Positions 8,992-18,110 are shown, numbered from the stretch's first letter. The stretch is 64,000 nt of DNA from Colwellia sp. M166 (GCF_024585285.1 NZ_CP040755.1:3968001-4032000), one strand, 5' to 3'. Program-made: numbers and translations. The notes: a model not told the origin generated them from the letters alone.

Positions 8992-10677
8992 TTATGTCGA
9001 AACAATTGGGTCTATATGAACTTTTCGTTCTTTATAAGCGAATCGACTTGGGCCATATTCTCGGCGAGTTCTTTCATGAAACTCGCCAATGGTTACTTGC
9101 ACGCCATGGTACACTTTTTCGTTTGCTTCAACATAAACGCTTGTCATGTACTCTTGTAATGTGGCTTCAAGAGCCTCTTTTTCAAAGAGTAATTTTCCCA
9201 TGCTTTTAGCGTGATGTTGATAGGTTGACATTACCTTTGCTAACATTTTAGGATTGGCTTTATCTTTAGGTAGCTTTTTTAATTTCTCTGCGGCAAGCTT
9301 TAACTCTGATGCTTTGTCCGACTCAGTTTTTACCGTCAGATCTAGATCCGCCATTTGTTTGAGGTAATCATTAATTTTGTCTTCAAAGGTAATGAATGTC
9401 ATGCTACCCGCAGTGGCGCCAACGGTACCCGCTCGAACGGATTCACCGACACGAATATAGCCAGCAATGAGTTTACCATTGGCTTTCGCTTCACTGCCAA
9501 GCCATAAGGTTTTAGCAACTTTGACGATATTGTGCATCATTTGGTTTTCAATACGTAATGAGTCACAGGAAATTTCAGCATATTGACTGTATTTAGCAAA
9601 CACTTTACCGCCAGCTTTGATATTGGCGCTCATCGATATTTCAGAAACGTCAATACCTTCAACTTCTTGTTTTTTTCCTATAATACCGGTGCCTATGGTA
9701 ATGTCACCGCCGGCATCTAAGGACGCAGACTCAACAAAACCGCCGATGGAAATATCACCGGTGGCAAAAACCTTCATACCCTCACAAACATCACCGTCAA
9801 TAATAACGCTGCCTTCAAATTTTACATGACCAGTGCTGACATCAACATTTTTCATTTGATAAATACTGTCAACTTCCATGCCGTTTTCGATAATACGAGG
9901 TAGGCCGACTTTAGTGGAAACTAAAATACTATTATTTTTCGGGCTTAAACTGGTTCCTTCACCGACATGTATGTTGATATCCTCACCCGGCTTAGGTGTT
10001 AATATTTCACCGGTAACGGTATACCCTTGAATACCATCCGTCAGCGGGATCTTCTTAGCCAGAGGATCACCTACTTTCACACAGATAATATCGCCAAGAT
10101 CGCGCATGTCGACACTACCATCTTCACGCTTTTTCGGTTTTAAAATCCTATCTTGTGCGCTCTCAACCAAGAGCTTGATGCGGGAATCTTTACCATCTAT
10201 TGGTAATTTCCCATGCGCTATTTCACTTTTAACGATTGAGCCCGCGGGCTCTTTGGCGGCTTGCTTGGCAAGTTTTATTAATTGTTCTTTACTGAAACCT
10301 TTACAAACATTGGCAGCTTGAGCGGCATTTAATATGGCTTTTGCGCTCATATGTTGGCCACCTAATGCGGTTGATATTTCAGCCGATGCTGACATGTTGT
10401 CTTGTTCAATTGAAATTGAAATGCTTGCATCACGTCGCTCAAGTATTTGATATGTTATTTCGCGGCCAGGTTGGTTTTCTGACAAAGTTTTAAGAACACT
10501 ATTTAGTTCTGCTATGGCACTTTTGATATTGCCACTATCAACATATAAATTACTATACTCCGAGCTTTCGATTAATTCGTTAATATTAACTTCTGTTAAC
10601 GGCGTCTTTGTTTTTACTGGAGACAGCACTAAATCGATATTATTTTTATCGTTACTGACTAAACTTGCCTTGCTCAC
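8992..10677 (-). CDS. FapA-domain (DUF342) protein
   Basis: Protein of 561 residues with the FapA (flagellar assembly protein A) beta-helical domain, seen as a long run of glycine- and valine-rich repeats at about 200-420 (LTDGIQGYTVTGEILTPKPGED, GHVKFEGSVIIDGDVCEGMKVFATGDISIGGFVESASL). A charged helical, probably coiled-coil segment follows (about 430-510), then a short beta tail. Related Vibrio proteins affect flagellar placement or signalling, but no flagellar genes are nearby. A 108-residue unknown gene starts 37 bases upstream on the same strand. The cellular role here is not evident. Confidence 0.85.
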   Translation of the reverse strand: MSKASLVSNDKNNIDLVLSPVKTKTPLTEVNINELIESSEYSNLYVDSGNIKSAIAELNSVLKTLSENQPGREITYQILERRDASISISIEQDNMSASAEISTALGGQHMSAKAILNAAQAANVCKGFSKEQLIKLAKQAAKEPAGSIVKSEIAHGKLPIDGKDSRIKLLVESAQDRILKPKKREDGSVDMRDLGDIICVKVGDPLAKKIPLTDGIQGYTVTGEILTPKPGEDINIHVGEGTSLSPKNNSILVSTKVGLPRIIENGMEVDSIYQMKNVDVSTGHVKFEGSVIIDGDVCEGMKVFATGDISIGGFVESASLDAGGDITIGTGIIGKKQEVEGIDVSEISMSANIKAGGKVFAKYSQYAEISCDSLRIENQMMHNIVKVAKTLWLGSEAKANGKLIAGYIRVGESVRAGTVGATAGSMTFITFEDKINDYLKQMADLDLTVKTESDKASELKLAAEKLKKLPKDKANPKMLAKVMSTYQHHAKSMGKLLFEKEALEATLQEYMTSVYVEANEKVYHGVQVTIGEFHERTRREYGPSRFAYKERKVHIDPIVST

Positions 10678-10713
10678 ACTTTATAACTCCACTATTTTAC
10701 CAAGTTCAGGGGT

Positions 10714-11040
10714 TTAGAGGTAACTCTCTTGATGAACTTTGATAAAACTTGCTGTACCGACTTTTGAATAATCAAGTTTATATTCTTTATTATCCAAAGC
10801 CTGAATAAACACTAAGGTTTTTTCTTCACCAAAGACTTCCGAGGCGCTAACATCAACAACTTCTTGGTAGGCTTTTTTTGCCTCAGCTCGTTTTTGGGGC
10901 ATGTCACCCTTATATAAACCTATACCTGCGTGGCTCACTATAGCAACGGGATGGTTACCATTAATCACGAGTAGATCAAACTTTCTATTTTTATGAATGA
11001 TGGTATTACGACCGCTGGTTATAAAATTTTTATCGTTCAA
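10714..11040 (-). CDS. Hypothetical protein, 108 residues
   Basis: Unrecognised soluble protein with no signal peptide or membrane segment. It has a mixed alpha/beta pattern, with strand-like RKFDLLVINGNHPVAIVSHAGIGLYKGD followed by a basic helix (QKRAEAKKAYQEVVDV). The start ATG at 11040 follows AAAGGAGAATGCTTTGA on the minus strand, a good Shine-Dalgarno about nine bases away. It precedes the FapA-domain gene by 37 bases on the same strand, which suggests a common transcript and perhaps a shared role. No function is proposed. Confidence 0.7.
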   Translation of the reverse strand: MNDKNFITSGRNTIIHKNRKFDLLVINGNHPVAIVSHAGIGLYKGDMPQKRAEAKKAYQEVVDVSASEVFGEEKTLVFIQALDNKEYKLDYSKVGTASFIKVHQESYL

Positions 11041-11254
11041 AGCATTCTCCTTTTGAGAATCAGTTACTTGCAGCTTTTAATTATAACGGTTAAAAGTACG
11101 TTTTCATTTATATAAAAGCAAATATTGAAATTAATAACTTATTATTTCGTACGAGTACAAGGTAAGCCATTATTTTTAGTTACCTTTAAATATATAAAGA
11201 TTTGAATTACTAAGCAATATAAAACCGTACTGTTGTTTTAATATTGTATTTTAA

Positions 11255-12535
11255 TTAGCTAACTCGCTCATAGTTCGGACATTCTTTACTATTTATTAAC
11301 ATTCTTCGAATTAAATCTAAGCCTCGAGCCGCCACTACTTGTTGAAATTGTAGCCTTGTTCGCGGAATATAATGATATTTTGCCTGTAAGGTTTTTTTAG
11401 TGCCCCAGGCGATCCAGACAGAGCCGACAGGTTTATCTGCTGTGCCACCATCCGGTCCAGCTATACCAGAGACAGCAATAACATAGTCAGCGGCAGATTT
11501 TTCCAGTGCGCCATTAGCCATAGCCAATACGGTTGCTTTGCTAACGGCTCCATGATTAGCTAATGTTGCGCTAGGAACATCGAGCATTTTACTTTTCATT
11601 TCATTCGAATAGGTAACATAGCCGGCCTCAAATATCGCTGAGGAACCTGCTATTGCGGTGATTTGGCTTGCGATTAAACCACCAGTACAAGACTCTGCTA
11701 CAGTAATTTTTTGCTTTGATTTAATCAGTAATGGCACCAGATATTCAGCGAGGGTGTTTTTATCACTTTCACCGGTCTGGAGGATATGATCACCGAGTAA
11801 TTGACTGATGGCTTGTAGACTTGATGTTAGGTTTTTTTTTCCTTGTGAGTTTAGTGGGGTTAATTTTATTTCCAGCAAGGGCATGGCAGCACGAAAACCG
11901 ATAGCCACTTCTTTAGGCCAATCGGGTAAGTTGTCATCAATCAGTGCTTGTAATGTTGATTCACCAACGCCAAAGGTTTGTAAACGGGCAATAGAGGGCT
12001 TAATTGCATTAGGAAAACGTAGTTGCAAGTTAGGAATAATCTCATCTTTTAACATCTGAGCTAATTCACTCGGTACTCCCGGTGTACAAAGGATGAGGCA
12101 CTTGCCGAGTGTGATGCTAAAGCCAACAGCACTACCAGTGGTGTTGGCAATTATTTTACAACCCTTAGGGAGATAAGCTTGTTTTAAATTAGGCTCATTG
12201 AGTATGATGTTTCGTCTTGCTGCCCATTTTTTTAGATGTGAGTGCGCTTGTGGTTGAAGTTGTAAATCAACACCGCAGGCTTGAGCTAAGGCTGGAGATG
12301 TTAGGTCATCAATCGTAGGGCCTAGTCCGCCATTAATAATCAACAGATCAGCGGTTTGGCTAAGTTGGACTATTTCTGAGCATAACTGCTCAGAGTCATC
12401 ACCAATAGTGATTTTTTTGTTGATACTTAAACCAATGTTATTGAGTTGCTCGGCAAACATGAGTGAATTGGTATCGATAATATCACCATTCATTAATTCG
12501 TTGCCCGTCAACAATAAGTTCACTTGCGTGTCCAT
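11255..12535 (-). CDS. cinA: CinA-family protein, NMN deamidase type
   Basis: Full-length CinA of 426 residues. The N-terminal MoaB/MogA-like domain (about 5-175) shows LLTGNELMNGDIIDTNS and INGGLGPTIDDLTSPALA. The C-terminal PncC domain (about 265-420) shows ITVAESCTGGLIASQITAIAGSSAIFEAGYVTYSNEMK and AVSGIAGPDGGTADKPVGSVWIAW. PncC enzymes deamidate nicotinamide mononucleotide to nicotinate mononucleotide in pyridine-nucleotide salvage; some CinA proteins also hydrolyse ADP-ribose. The gene stands alone, with a 214-base AT-rich stretch on its downstream side. The start ATG at 12535 is preceded by TTTTGGAGTAAC, a good ribosome binding site. Confidence 0.93.
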   Translation of the reverse strand: MDTQVNLLLTGNELMNGDIIDTNSLMFAEQLNNIGLSINKKITIGDDSEQLCSEIVQLSQTADLLIINGGLGPTIDDLTSPALAQACGVDLQLQPQAHSHLKKWAARRNIILNEPNLKQAYLPKGCKIIANTTGSAVGFSITLGKCLILCTPGVPSELAQMLKDEIIPNLQLRFPNAIKPSIARLQTFGVGESTLQALIDDNLPDWPKEVAIGFRAAMPLLEIKLTPLNSQGKKNLTSSLQAISQLLGDHILQTGESDKNTLAEYLVPLLIKSKQKITVAESCTGGLIASQITAIAGSSAIFEAGYVTYSNEMKSKMLDVPSATLANHGAVSKATVLAMANGALEKSAADYVIAVSGIAGPDGGTADKPVGSVWIAWGTKKTLQAKYHYIPRTRLQFQQVVAARGLDLIRRMLINSKECPNYERVS

Positions 12536-12694
12536 GTTACTCCAAAATTTAATTACACTGTTGTTTTATGTTAACGAAAAATTGTCATGATTGCTCGGCA
12601 AGTTTAGTTAAATTTTTTATAATGATTTAAACCTTTTGAAGATTAAAGCTCACTTAGTTATTACATAGTAAATTATTAAATTTAAGGGAATACT

Positions 12695-13345
12695 ATGTTT
12701 ACTTCAATTATAAAAACTTTTCTGATCACATGTTTTATTATGCTATTGGGTACTAATACTGATAGTCAAAAAGATAGAGATAATGTCGTCATTGATATGC
12801 AACAGTCATCAATGGGGTAACTGTAGAAACTCGTTATAGAGAACGGGAAAGCTAGAAGCGTAATCAACCCGCAAAGTTGAATATATGATTATGGTGTCGA
12901 AAAGTGTTTCTTTATTGGCAATTAACCTTGCTAATAGCTCGATTAAAGCAAATGGCTGAGTAAATAATAGTAAGTTAACGGCAGTATTAACATTAATTAC
13001 AGTGATTTATCCGCTGATCTAAAACAGGTTGATCTTGAAACGGTTAACGGTAGTATTAAGCTGTCAGTAGCTAATTCATTTAATGCCAGTGTTGAAGCAG
13101 AAAAATGCATGGTAGTATTAAAACTGATTTTGGCTTAATTTTGGCTTAGTGGCAGCAAAGAATTTATTTACTGGCCGTCATCTATCAGGGAAAATAGGCC
13201 ATAGTGATGTAAATGTTAAATTAGCGAGTGTTAATGGCTGCATCAAAATTTTGCGTTATTAAATATCTACTTTAGCGTTAGCAGGGTTTAGGCTCTGTGC
13301 AATAAACTTCAAGGTAAGCGTACTATCAATCATAACGGCGAGTTA
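12695..13345 (+). pseudogene. Decayed DUF4097-type beta-repeat protein gene
   Basis: A signal-peptide-like start (MFTSIIKTFLITCFIMLLGTNT) stops at 12820 after 41 codons. Further downstream, other frames still read DUF4097-like repeats: DLSADLKQVDLETVNGSIKL, SFNASVEAE and HGSIKTDFGL, then SGKIGHSDVNVKLASVNGCIKI ending at 13262. Several frameshifts and stops break the gene. Intact relatives are exported proteins with DUF4097 beta-strand repeats whose function is poorly known. It fills most of the gap between cinA and the next intact gene. Boundaries are approximate. Confidence 0.7.
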
Positions 13346-13392
13346 ATTTGACTCAGCTTTATAACTCTTCATCAGACTCAAATATTTGCACT

Positions 13393-14214
13393 ATGATGAG
13401 TACAGAAACAAATGAACTGAGTGAGCAATTGATCCCGATTAGAACAACAAGGCTGTCGCCGGTATTGCTATTTTCTTTATTTGCCATTTTATTCATCGGC
13501 AATAATACTTTGCAGGCGGAAGAATATATTATTGGTGTGGAAGATGTGAGTTATTATCCTTTTTATGACTTCTCTGCGAAGGATCTTGAGCAAGACAGTT
13601 TTAGTAAAGCATTATTGAGTAGTTTTTTTCGTTATCGAGGTTATCAATTTAAATTTGTCGCATTACCGCTGAAGCGTTTTGATAAATGGTATTTAGAAGA
13701 AGCGATAGATTTTAAGTTTCCTGACAATGTACGTTGGCAAACAGAGCAATTAAAAGACCTAAATATTATCTATAGTAGACCTGTGTTACAGTTAACTGCT
13801 GGCAGTTATGTGTTGAAAAAAAACCAAAACCTACCTCGTGCAGCGATTAAAAGACTCGGGACAATTTTGGGCTTCATACCAACGCTTTGGTACGACAGAA
13901 TTGAAAATAATACCCTTGAGCTAGTTGAAGCTTCCTCCTCGTACAGTCTGATCAAGCACTTGTTACACGGTAATGTTGAGGCGGTTAATATTGATAAAAA
14001 TGTCATTGATTATAACCTAGCGCTATTTCTAAAAAACAGTGATGACGTAGTATTGAATGAACACACGAAGCATGAGCGGTATGCTTTTCACCTTTCAACT
14101 ATTTTTCATCCTGAGATTATGCTTGAATTTGATCAATTCTTACGTACTCATAATCAACTAGTGACAGAGATGAAACAAAAATATGGTATTATTGAAGCAT
14201 CGGAAAACCATTAG
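13393..14214 (+). CDS. Periplasmic solute-binding-like protein (SBP family 3)
   Basis: Exported protein of about 273 residues. An N-terminal hydrophobic segment (SPVLLFSLFAILFIGNNTLQAEEY) acts as signal peptide or anchor, followed by a family-3 extracellular solute-binding-like fold starting YIIGVEDVSYYPFYDF. The region LYGNVEAVNIDKNVIDY-like (about 195-215) resembles the second lobe of such proteins. No permease or ATPase gene is adjacent, so it may be an orphan sensor or a diverged polar amino-acid binding protein. Alternative starts are TTG 13348 and ATG 13396; none has a strong ribosome binding site. The DUF4097 pseudogene ends immediately upstream. Confidence 0.65.
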   Translation: MMSTETNELSEQLIPIRTTRLSPVLLFSLFAILFIGNNTLQAEEYIIGVEDVSYYPFYDFSAKDLEQDSFSKALLSSFFRYRGYQFKFVALPLKRFDKWYLEEAIDFKFPDNVRWQTEQLKDLNIIYSRPVLQLTAGSYVLKKNQNLPRAAIKRLGTILGFIPTLWYDRIENNTLELVEASSSYSLIKHLLHGNVEAVNIDKNVIDYNLALFLKNSDDVVLNEHTKHERYAFHLSTIFHPEIMLEFDQFLRTHNQLVTEMKQKYGIIEASENH

Positions 14215-14245
14215 TTTTATCATAAATAAGTAGAAATTTTATAAA

Positions 14246-14641
14246 ATGAGCCGAAATATTCAATCTTATCACCGAACACTGCTGTTTGGTAAATGGTATC
14301 GCAGTGATCAAGATGAAGCTGGACAGGTATTCACTGAATTTGCTGAAATGTCAGCGGATGGTCGTTACGAGTTTACCTTTATTGAACATGATGAAAGTGG
14401 CAATATTTTAGCACAATCTGTTGAGTCGGGAGATTGGGGTTTAGTTGGAGATATTCACTTTACCATCAGTAAAAGTGAATTTATACATGATAAACACTAT
14501 GCTGCCGATCTTGAGCATGATGATAATTACCATGCTTATCGGGTACTGACGCTAAATAGCCAAATTTTTGAATATCAGCATGTCTTGAGCAATGAAATGT
14601 TTATCCTACGCCGAGTTGTTGATAATATCGCTCTTAGTTAA
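14246..14641 (+). CDS. Hypothetical protein, 131 residues
   Basis: Unrecognised soluble protein rich in aromatic and acidic residues, with an all-beta look: LLFGKWYRSDQDE, DGRYEFTFIEHDESGN, GDWGLVGDIHFTISKSEF, NSQIFEYQHVLSNEMFILRRV. The opening GKWY and later strand pattern recall lipocalin-like small barrels, but this is only an impression. It lies 31 bases after the binding-protein gene and 63 before the dihydrodipicolinate synthase gene, all on the plus strand. No signal peptide is seen. Confidence 0.65.
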   Translation: MSRNIQSYHRTLLFGKWYRSDQDEAGQVFTEFAEMSADGRYEFTFIEHDESGNILAQSVESGDWGLVGDIHFTISKSEFIHDKHYAADLEHDDNYHAYRVLTLNSQIFEYQHVLSNEMFILRRVVDNIALS

Positions 14642-14704
14642 GATAATTGCATCACTATCGGTTCCTTATTATCTGTTTCCATACATCATTTTTTGAGAGT
14701 TCGA

Positions 14705-15613
14705 ATGAAAGAAATTAAATCCGCCAGTCTGATTACGGCAATTAAAACACCATTTAACATTAAAGGTGATATAGATTTTAATACTTATGATCAACTAGTC
14801 GCTGAACAAATCAAAGCGGGTGTTGATGGTATTGTGGTTGGTGGTACAACTGGCGAGGGGCACCTGCTGACGTGGGAAGAGCATTTAATCCTTATCGCCC
14901 ATAGTGTGCACAAACATGGTAACGATTTACTGATTATCGGTAATACCGGCAGTAATAATACCCGAGAAGCGATTAAAGCCACACAATATGGCTTTGCCGC
15001 GGGAATGGATGCGACACTACAAATTAACCCTTATTATGGTCGTAGTTCATTTGCTGGCGTAACCGAACACTTTCATAAAGTACTCGATATTGGGCCAGGT
15101 ATTATCTATAACGTACCTGGGCGTACCGGACAGGATTTAACCCCTGAGCTAATTGAACCTTTATCAAAACATGATAACTTTATTGGTGTTAAAGAATGTA
15201 CCGGTAATGAACGTATTGCTTATTATGAGCAACGAGGAATTGCTTGTTGGTCAGGTAATGATGATGAAAGTGCTGCAGGGCGTCATACTCATGGTTCACA
15301 TGGTGTTATTTCAGTGACATCTAATATTGCACCTAGTTTAATGCGCCAACTCATGGATGCGCCTAATGAAAGTCTTCAGCAACGAATGCAGCCATTAATG
15401 AACTGGTTGTTTTGCGAGCCTAACCCTATTGCTATTAATACCGCATTAATGATGACAGGTGCTGTTGCACCTATTTTTAGAATGCCTTATAAAGCTTTAA
15501 CATTAGAGCAACGTAAACAAGGGGTAGCGCTATTGGCAGAGTTATCATTAGCTGAAAGAGTGGGTAATGAACCGAGTTTAATGGCAGATGATGATTTTCA
15601 ATATTGTTATTAA
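14705..15613 (+). CDS. dapA: Plant-type 4-hydroxy-tetrahydrodipicolinate synthase
   Basis: Lysine-pathway aldolase that condenses pyruvate with aspartate semialdehyde, 302 residues from ATG 14705 (GAGAG about seven bases upstream; a TTG at 14693 is the alternative). Schiff-base lysine K163 lies in GVKECTGN, Y135 in IIYNVPGRTGQD and the Thr pair in GGTTGEG (46-52). The sequence follows the plant enzyme much more closely than E. coli DapA: ITAIKTPFN, GGTTGEGHLLTWEEH, IGNTGSNNTREAI, INPYYGRSS, CWSGNDDES, GVISVTSN, WLFCEPNPI and a C-terminal DDDF. W57 occupies the position of the plant-type Trp near the lysine site. A hairpin terminator follows. Whether the organism has a second, enteric-type dapA cannot be told from this window. 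Confidence 0.9.
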   Translation: MKEIKSASLITAIKTPFNIKGDIDFNTYDQLVAEQIKAGVDGIVVGGTTGEGHLLTWEEHLILIAHSVHKHGNDLLIIGNTGSNNTREAIKATQYGFAAGMDATLQINPYYGRSSFAGVTEHFHKVLDIGPGIIYNVPGRTGQDLTPELIEPLSKHDNFIGVKECTGNERIAYYEQRGIACWSGNDDESAAGRHTHGSHGVISVTSNIAPSLMRQLMDAPNESLQQRMQPLMNWLFCEPNPIAINTALMMTGAVAPIFRMPYKALTLEQRKQGVALLAELSLAERVGNEPSLMADDDFQYCY

Positions 15614-15638
15614 CTGAATCATATTGTTAATGTTTTAT

Positions 15639-15667
15639 AAAAGTGAGCGTAAGCTCACTTTTTTTGT
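15639..15667. terminator. Bidirectional terminator after dapA
   Basis: Hairpin AAAGTGAGC / GCTCACTTT with a 4-base loop followed by a T run, between the convergent dapA and pseudouridine synthase genes. Confidence 0.9.
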
Positions 15668-15690
15668 CCAAAAATAACTACTGCTAAGCT

Positions 15691-16536
15691 TTACTGAGCT
15701 AAATTCGACAGTTGAGGGCGCATTGCTTCTGGCAGAGCAATGCAGCGTTCAAGCTGATGAATAGGGCAGGTAAAGTTAAGTGCTACAGCACAAAGCTGCA
15801 GATCAGCTAATGACTGTTGTACACCATGTAACCGATCACCGACTACCGGCAAACCTATACTGGCAGCATGAATACGTATCTGGTGTTTACGGCCAGATTC
15901 TATATTAACCTTTAATAACGATAAATCTCGTTTCTCATCATAGGCCATATGTGAAAAATGACTACAAGCTGGCTTACCATCGATAGCCAATGCAACCGTT
16001 TCAGGTTGTGTTCGTTGTTGCAGGTTACCGTGAACAATAATATGGTAGGTTTTTTCTAATTGATGTTGCTCAAACATTTGACTTAATGCTCGTGCTGCTT
16101 TTTTACTGTGGGCAACTAAAATTAACCCTGTAGCCGCTCGGTCGAGTCGATGTACAGGAAAAACCGCTCGCTCAGGCGTTAAGTTTTTCTGTGCCCAGCG
16201 CGTAATAGTACAATGATCACTCCATTTCGAACCCTGCGATAAAATACCGTAGGGTTTATACCAAACACTGTAATCATTTACATCAGCTATTAACGTGGCC
16301 GGCGTTGGTACTTGAGACAACACATTTTCGTCATAATAAAAGTGCAGTTTGTCACCGATGTTTAAGGTTTTTTTTAAGCGTCGACAGCGCTGAGTAGCTT
16401 TACCTCGGCTATGCCATAAGGCGCCTTTATCAATAGATTTTTTGATTTCACCAACACTTAAATCGCATTGAATTTGCAGTGCTTGCACGATAGTTATCGG
16501 GCGATCGATGTTGATATGGCATTCAAATTTTTTCAA
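15691..16536 (-). CDS. RluA-family RNA pseudouridine synthase
   Basis: Enzyme converting uridine to pseudouridine in rRNA or tRNA, 281 residues. An S4-like N-terminal region (about 8-70, GEIKKSIDKGALWHSRGKATQ) precedes the catalytic domain. The catalytic aspartate sits in the family motif HRLDRAATGL (about residues 128-137), and VNIESGRKHQIRIHAASIGLPVVGD is the second signature. The exact target (TruC, RluA or another site) cannot be fixed by eye. It stands alone on the minus strand, convergent with dapA and divergent from the RraB-like gene. Confidence 0.88.
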   Translation of the reverse strand: MKKFECHINIDRPITIVQALQIQCDLSVGEIKKSIDKGALWHSRGKATQRCRRLKKTLNIGDKLHFYYDENVLSQVPTPATLIADVNDYSVWYKPYGILSQGSKWSDHCTITRWAQKNLTPERAVFPVHRLDRAATGLILVAHSKKAARALSQMFEQHQLEKTYHIIVHGNLQQRTQPETVALAIDGKPACSHFSHMAYDEKRDLSLLKVNIESGRKHQIRIHAASIGLPVVGDRLHGVQQSLADLQLCAVALNFTCPIHQLERCIALPEAMRPQLSNLAQ

Positions 16537-16740
16537 AATAATTCAACTCAATAATTTATTACTATTAGTTTAACAAATTTATGACGAGAATTGATCTCAC
16601 CAGCATAACTTCTGGTGTTAGTGAAAAAATATCGTGAGTAAAAAGCGAAATTGCTTTGATTTAATCGAATCGGACGTGGTTTTTAAGTGCATAGAACGAT
16701 AAAATAGCGATTAATAGCAAATACAAAATGAGAGTATCAA

Positions 16741-17088
16741 ATGCAACGCGATGAAGAATTATTTCCTTTAGACAATGTTGGTAACGCTTTATGGCAAATG
16801 CTTGAAGCTGGCGATGATTTAACTATTGAAAGAGAATTTGAATTCTCGGTTATTTTTGCCGATCAAGAGCAGGCGTTAAAATTCGGTCAGTTGTTATTAG
16901 AAAACAATCAAAAGCTTTCATTTTGTCCTTACCAAGGTGACGATGCTTTTCCATGGGAGATTACGGCATATCCATTTATGTCAGCAAGTTATGAAAATAT
17001 TGCCGCTTATCAAGAGTTATTAACGACAAGTGTGGCACCATTTTCAGGTAATTATGATGGTTGGTACTGTCTTGATTCTAGTAAATAA
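16741..17088 (+). CDS. RraB-like ribonuclease E inhibitor family protein
   Basis: Acidic soluble protein of 115 residues. The layout matches the RraB fold: an N-terminal acidic helix (LDNVGNALWQMLEAGDDLTIEREFEFSVIFADQEQALKFGQ) and a C-terminal FSGNYDGWYCLD resembling YDGWGTYF of E. coli RraB. RraB binds RNase E and modulates its activity; whether this shorter relative does so is inferred. A good Shine-Dalgarno-like GAGAG lies about ten bases before ATG 16741. The small Cys-rich gene follows 38 bases downstream. Confidence 0.7.
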   Translation: MQRDEELFPLDNVGNALWQMLEAGDDLTIEREFEFSVIFADQEQALKFGQLLLENNQKLSFCPYQGDDAFPWEITAYPFMSASYENIAAYQELLTTSVAPFSGNYDGWYCLDSSK

Positions 17089-17126
17089 GCGAGCTTTTAA
17101 GGTGACAAATAAATCAGGGCAAAAGC

Positions 17127-17339
17127 ATGGATGAACAGCAGTTTAAGCGTTTAAAAACAGTCAGTGCTAAATCATTTAATGCTCAAAAAGCGTTGATAAA
17201 AAAAGTTTTGGCAGGACGAGATATACCATGTCAGCAGTGCGGTACATCGATTAGAGTTGTTTTACCAGAAGATAAAAAACCTACCGGTCTGTACTGCGCA
17301 AAAGGCTGTACTAATATAGCCTTAGATTTTGTTTTATAA
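17127..17339 (+). CDS. Small zinc-ribbon-like protein, 70 residues
   Basis: Small basic protein with a basic helix (KRLKTVSAKSFNAQKALIKKVLAGRD) followed by two cysteine pairs, CQQC and CAKGC, spaced 20 residues apart. This suggests one bound zinc. No close family is recognised. It lies 38 bases downstream of the RraB-like gene and ends just before a hairpin, so the two may form a short operon. Confidence 0.7.
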   Translation: MDEQQFKRLKTVSAKSFNAQKALIKKVLAGRDIPCQQCGTSIRVVLPEDKKPTGLYCAKGCTNIALDFVL

Positions 17340-17367
17340 GAGGTTATGTAACCTGAATTTAACTTTT

Positions 17368-17396
17368 AGGCTCTGTTATGCTGATACTCAGAGCCT
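17368..17396. terminator. Probable terminator between convergent genes
   Basis: Hairpin AGGCTCTG / CAGAGCCT with a 13-base loop, followed by TTTAGCTTTT on the plus strand. It lies between the small zinc-ribbon gene and the nitroreductase gene. The U tract is weak. Confidence 0.55.
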
Positions 17397-17435
17397 TTAG
17401 CTTTTGAACCTAATCTTAAGCTCGAAAATGATAAC

Positions 17436-18110
17436 TTATAAAAAAGTTGAGATATCTTGCAAACTTTTTTTAGTTGATGCGTGATGTGGCACAGTAGCAT
17501 CATCACTTGGATAGCCTGCAATAAGTAACATGTAAGGGCGGCTATTATCGTCACGGCCACAAATTTTACTTAAAAAAGACATCGGTTTTGGTGTATGGGT
17601 TAAAGTAACTAAGCCACTTGAATGCAAGGCATTAATGAGAAATCCTGTGGCAATACCAACGGATTCATGCACGTAATAATTGGTGTTTTTATCTTCGATA
17701 TCGGTACCGCCTTTTTTCTCACTAAATATCGCAATTAGCCAAGGCGCATGTTCTAAGTAGGGTTTGTTAGCGTCTGTGCCTAATGGCTTTAAAGCGTCTA
17801 ACCACTCTTCACCTGCACGACCCTGATAGAAATTACTTTCGTGAGTTTCCGCTTGTTGACGTATTTGCTTTTTAACCTCTTGATCACTAATAGCAACAAA
17901 GTGCCAAGGTTGATGATTTGCTCCGTTCGGTGCTGTGCCTGCTGCTTTAATACAGTTTTCAATTATTTCTTTAGCGACAGGGCGGTCACTAAAGCTTCGA
18001 ATACTATGACGACGTTTAATATTGTTATAAAAATCGGCTGAACGCTTAAGCATTTCTTCGCTAGGGTATTCAATATAATCGCTTAAAGGTGATGCGTCAT
18101 GAGCTTGCAT
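17436..18110 (-). CDS. Iodotyrosine-deiodinase-like nitroreductase
   Basis: FMN flavoprotein of the nitroreductase superfamily, 224 residues. Family points: RRHSIRSFSDRPV (FMN phosphate contact), AAGTAPNGANHQPWHFV, and GLVTLTHTPKPMSF followed by YMLLIAGYPSDDATVP. The spacing matches the reductive dehalogenase IYD. The residues that bind the halotyrosine zwitterion in human IYD (E157, Y161, K182) have counterparts E91, Y95 and K116, with the same 4- and 21-residue intervals. It may therefore remove halogens from halogenated tyrosines, plausible in a marine bacterium. That activity is inferred. The gene is monocistronic, convergent with the zinc-ribbon gene. Confidence 0.85.
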   Translation of the reverse strand: MQAHDASPLSDYIEYPSEEMLKRSADFYNNIKRRHSIRSFSDRPVAKEIIENCIKAAGTAPNGANHQPWHFVAISDQEVKKQIRQQAETHESNFYQGRAGEEWLDALKPLGTDANKPYLEHAPWLIAIFSEKKGGTDIEDKNTNYYVHESVGIATGFLINALHSSGLVTLTHTPKPMSFLSKICGRDDNSRPYMLLIAGYPSDDATVPHHASTKKSLQDISTFL

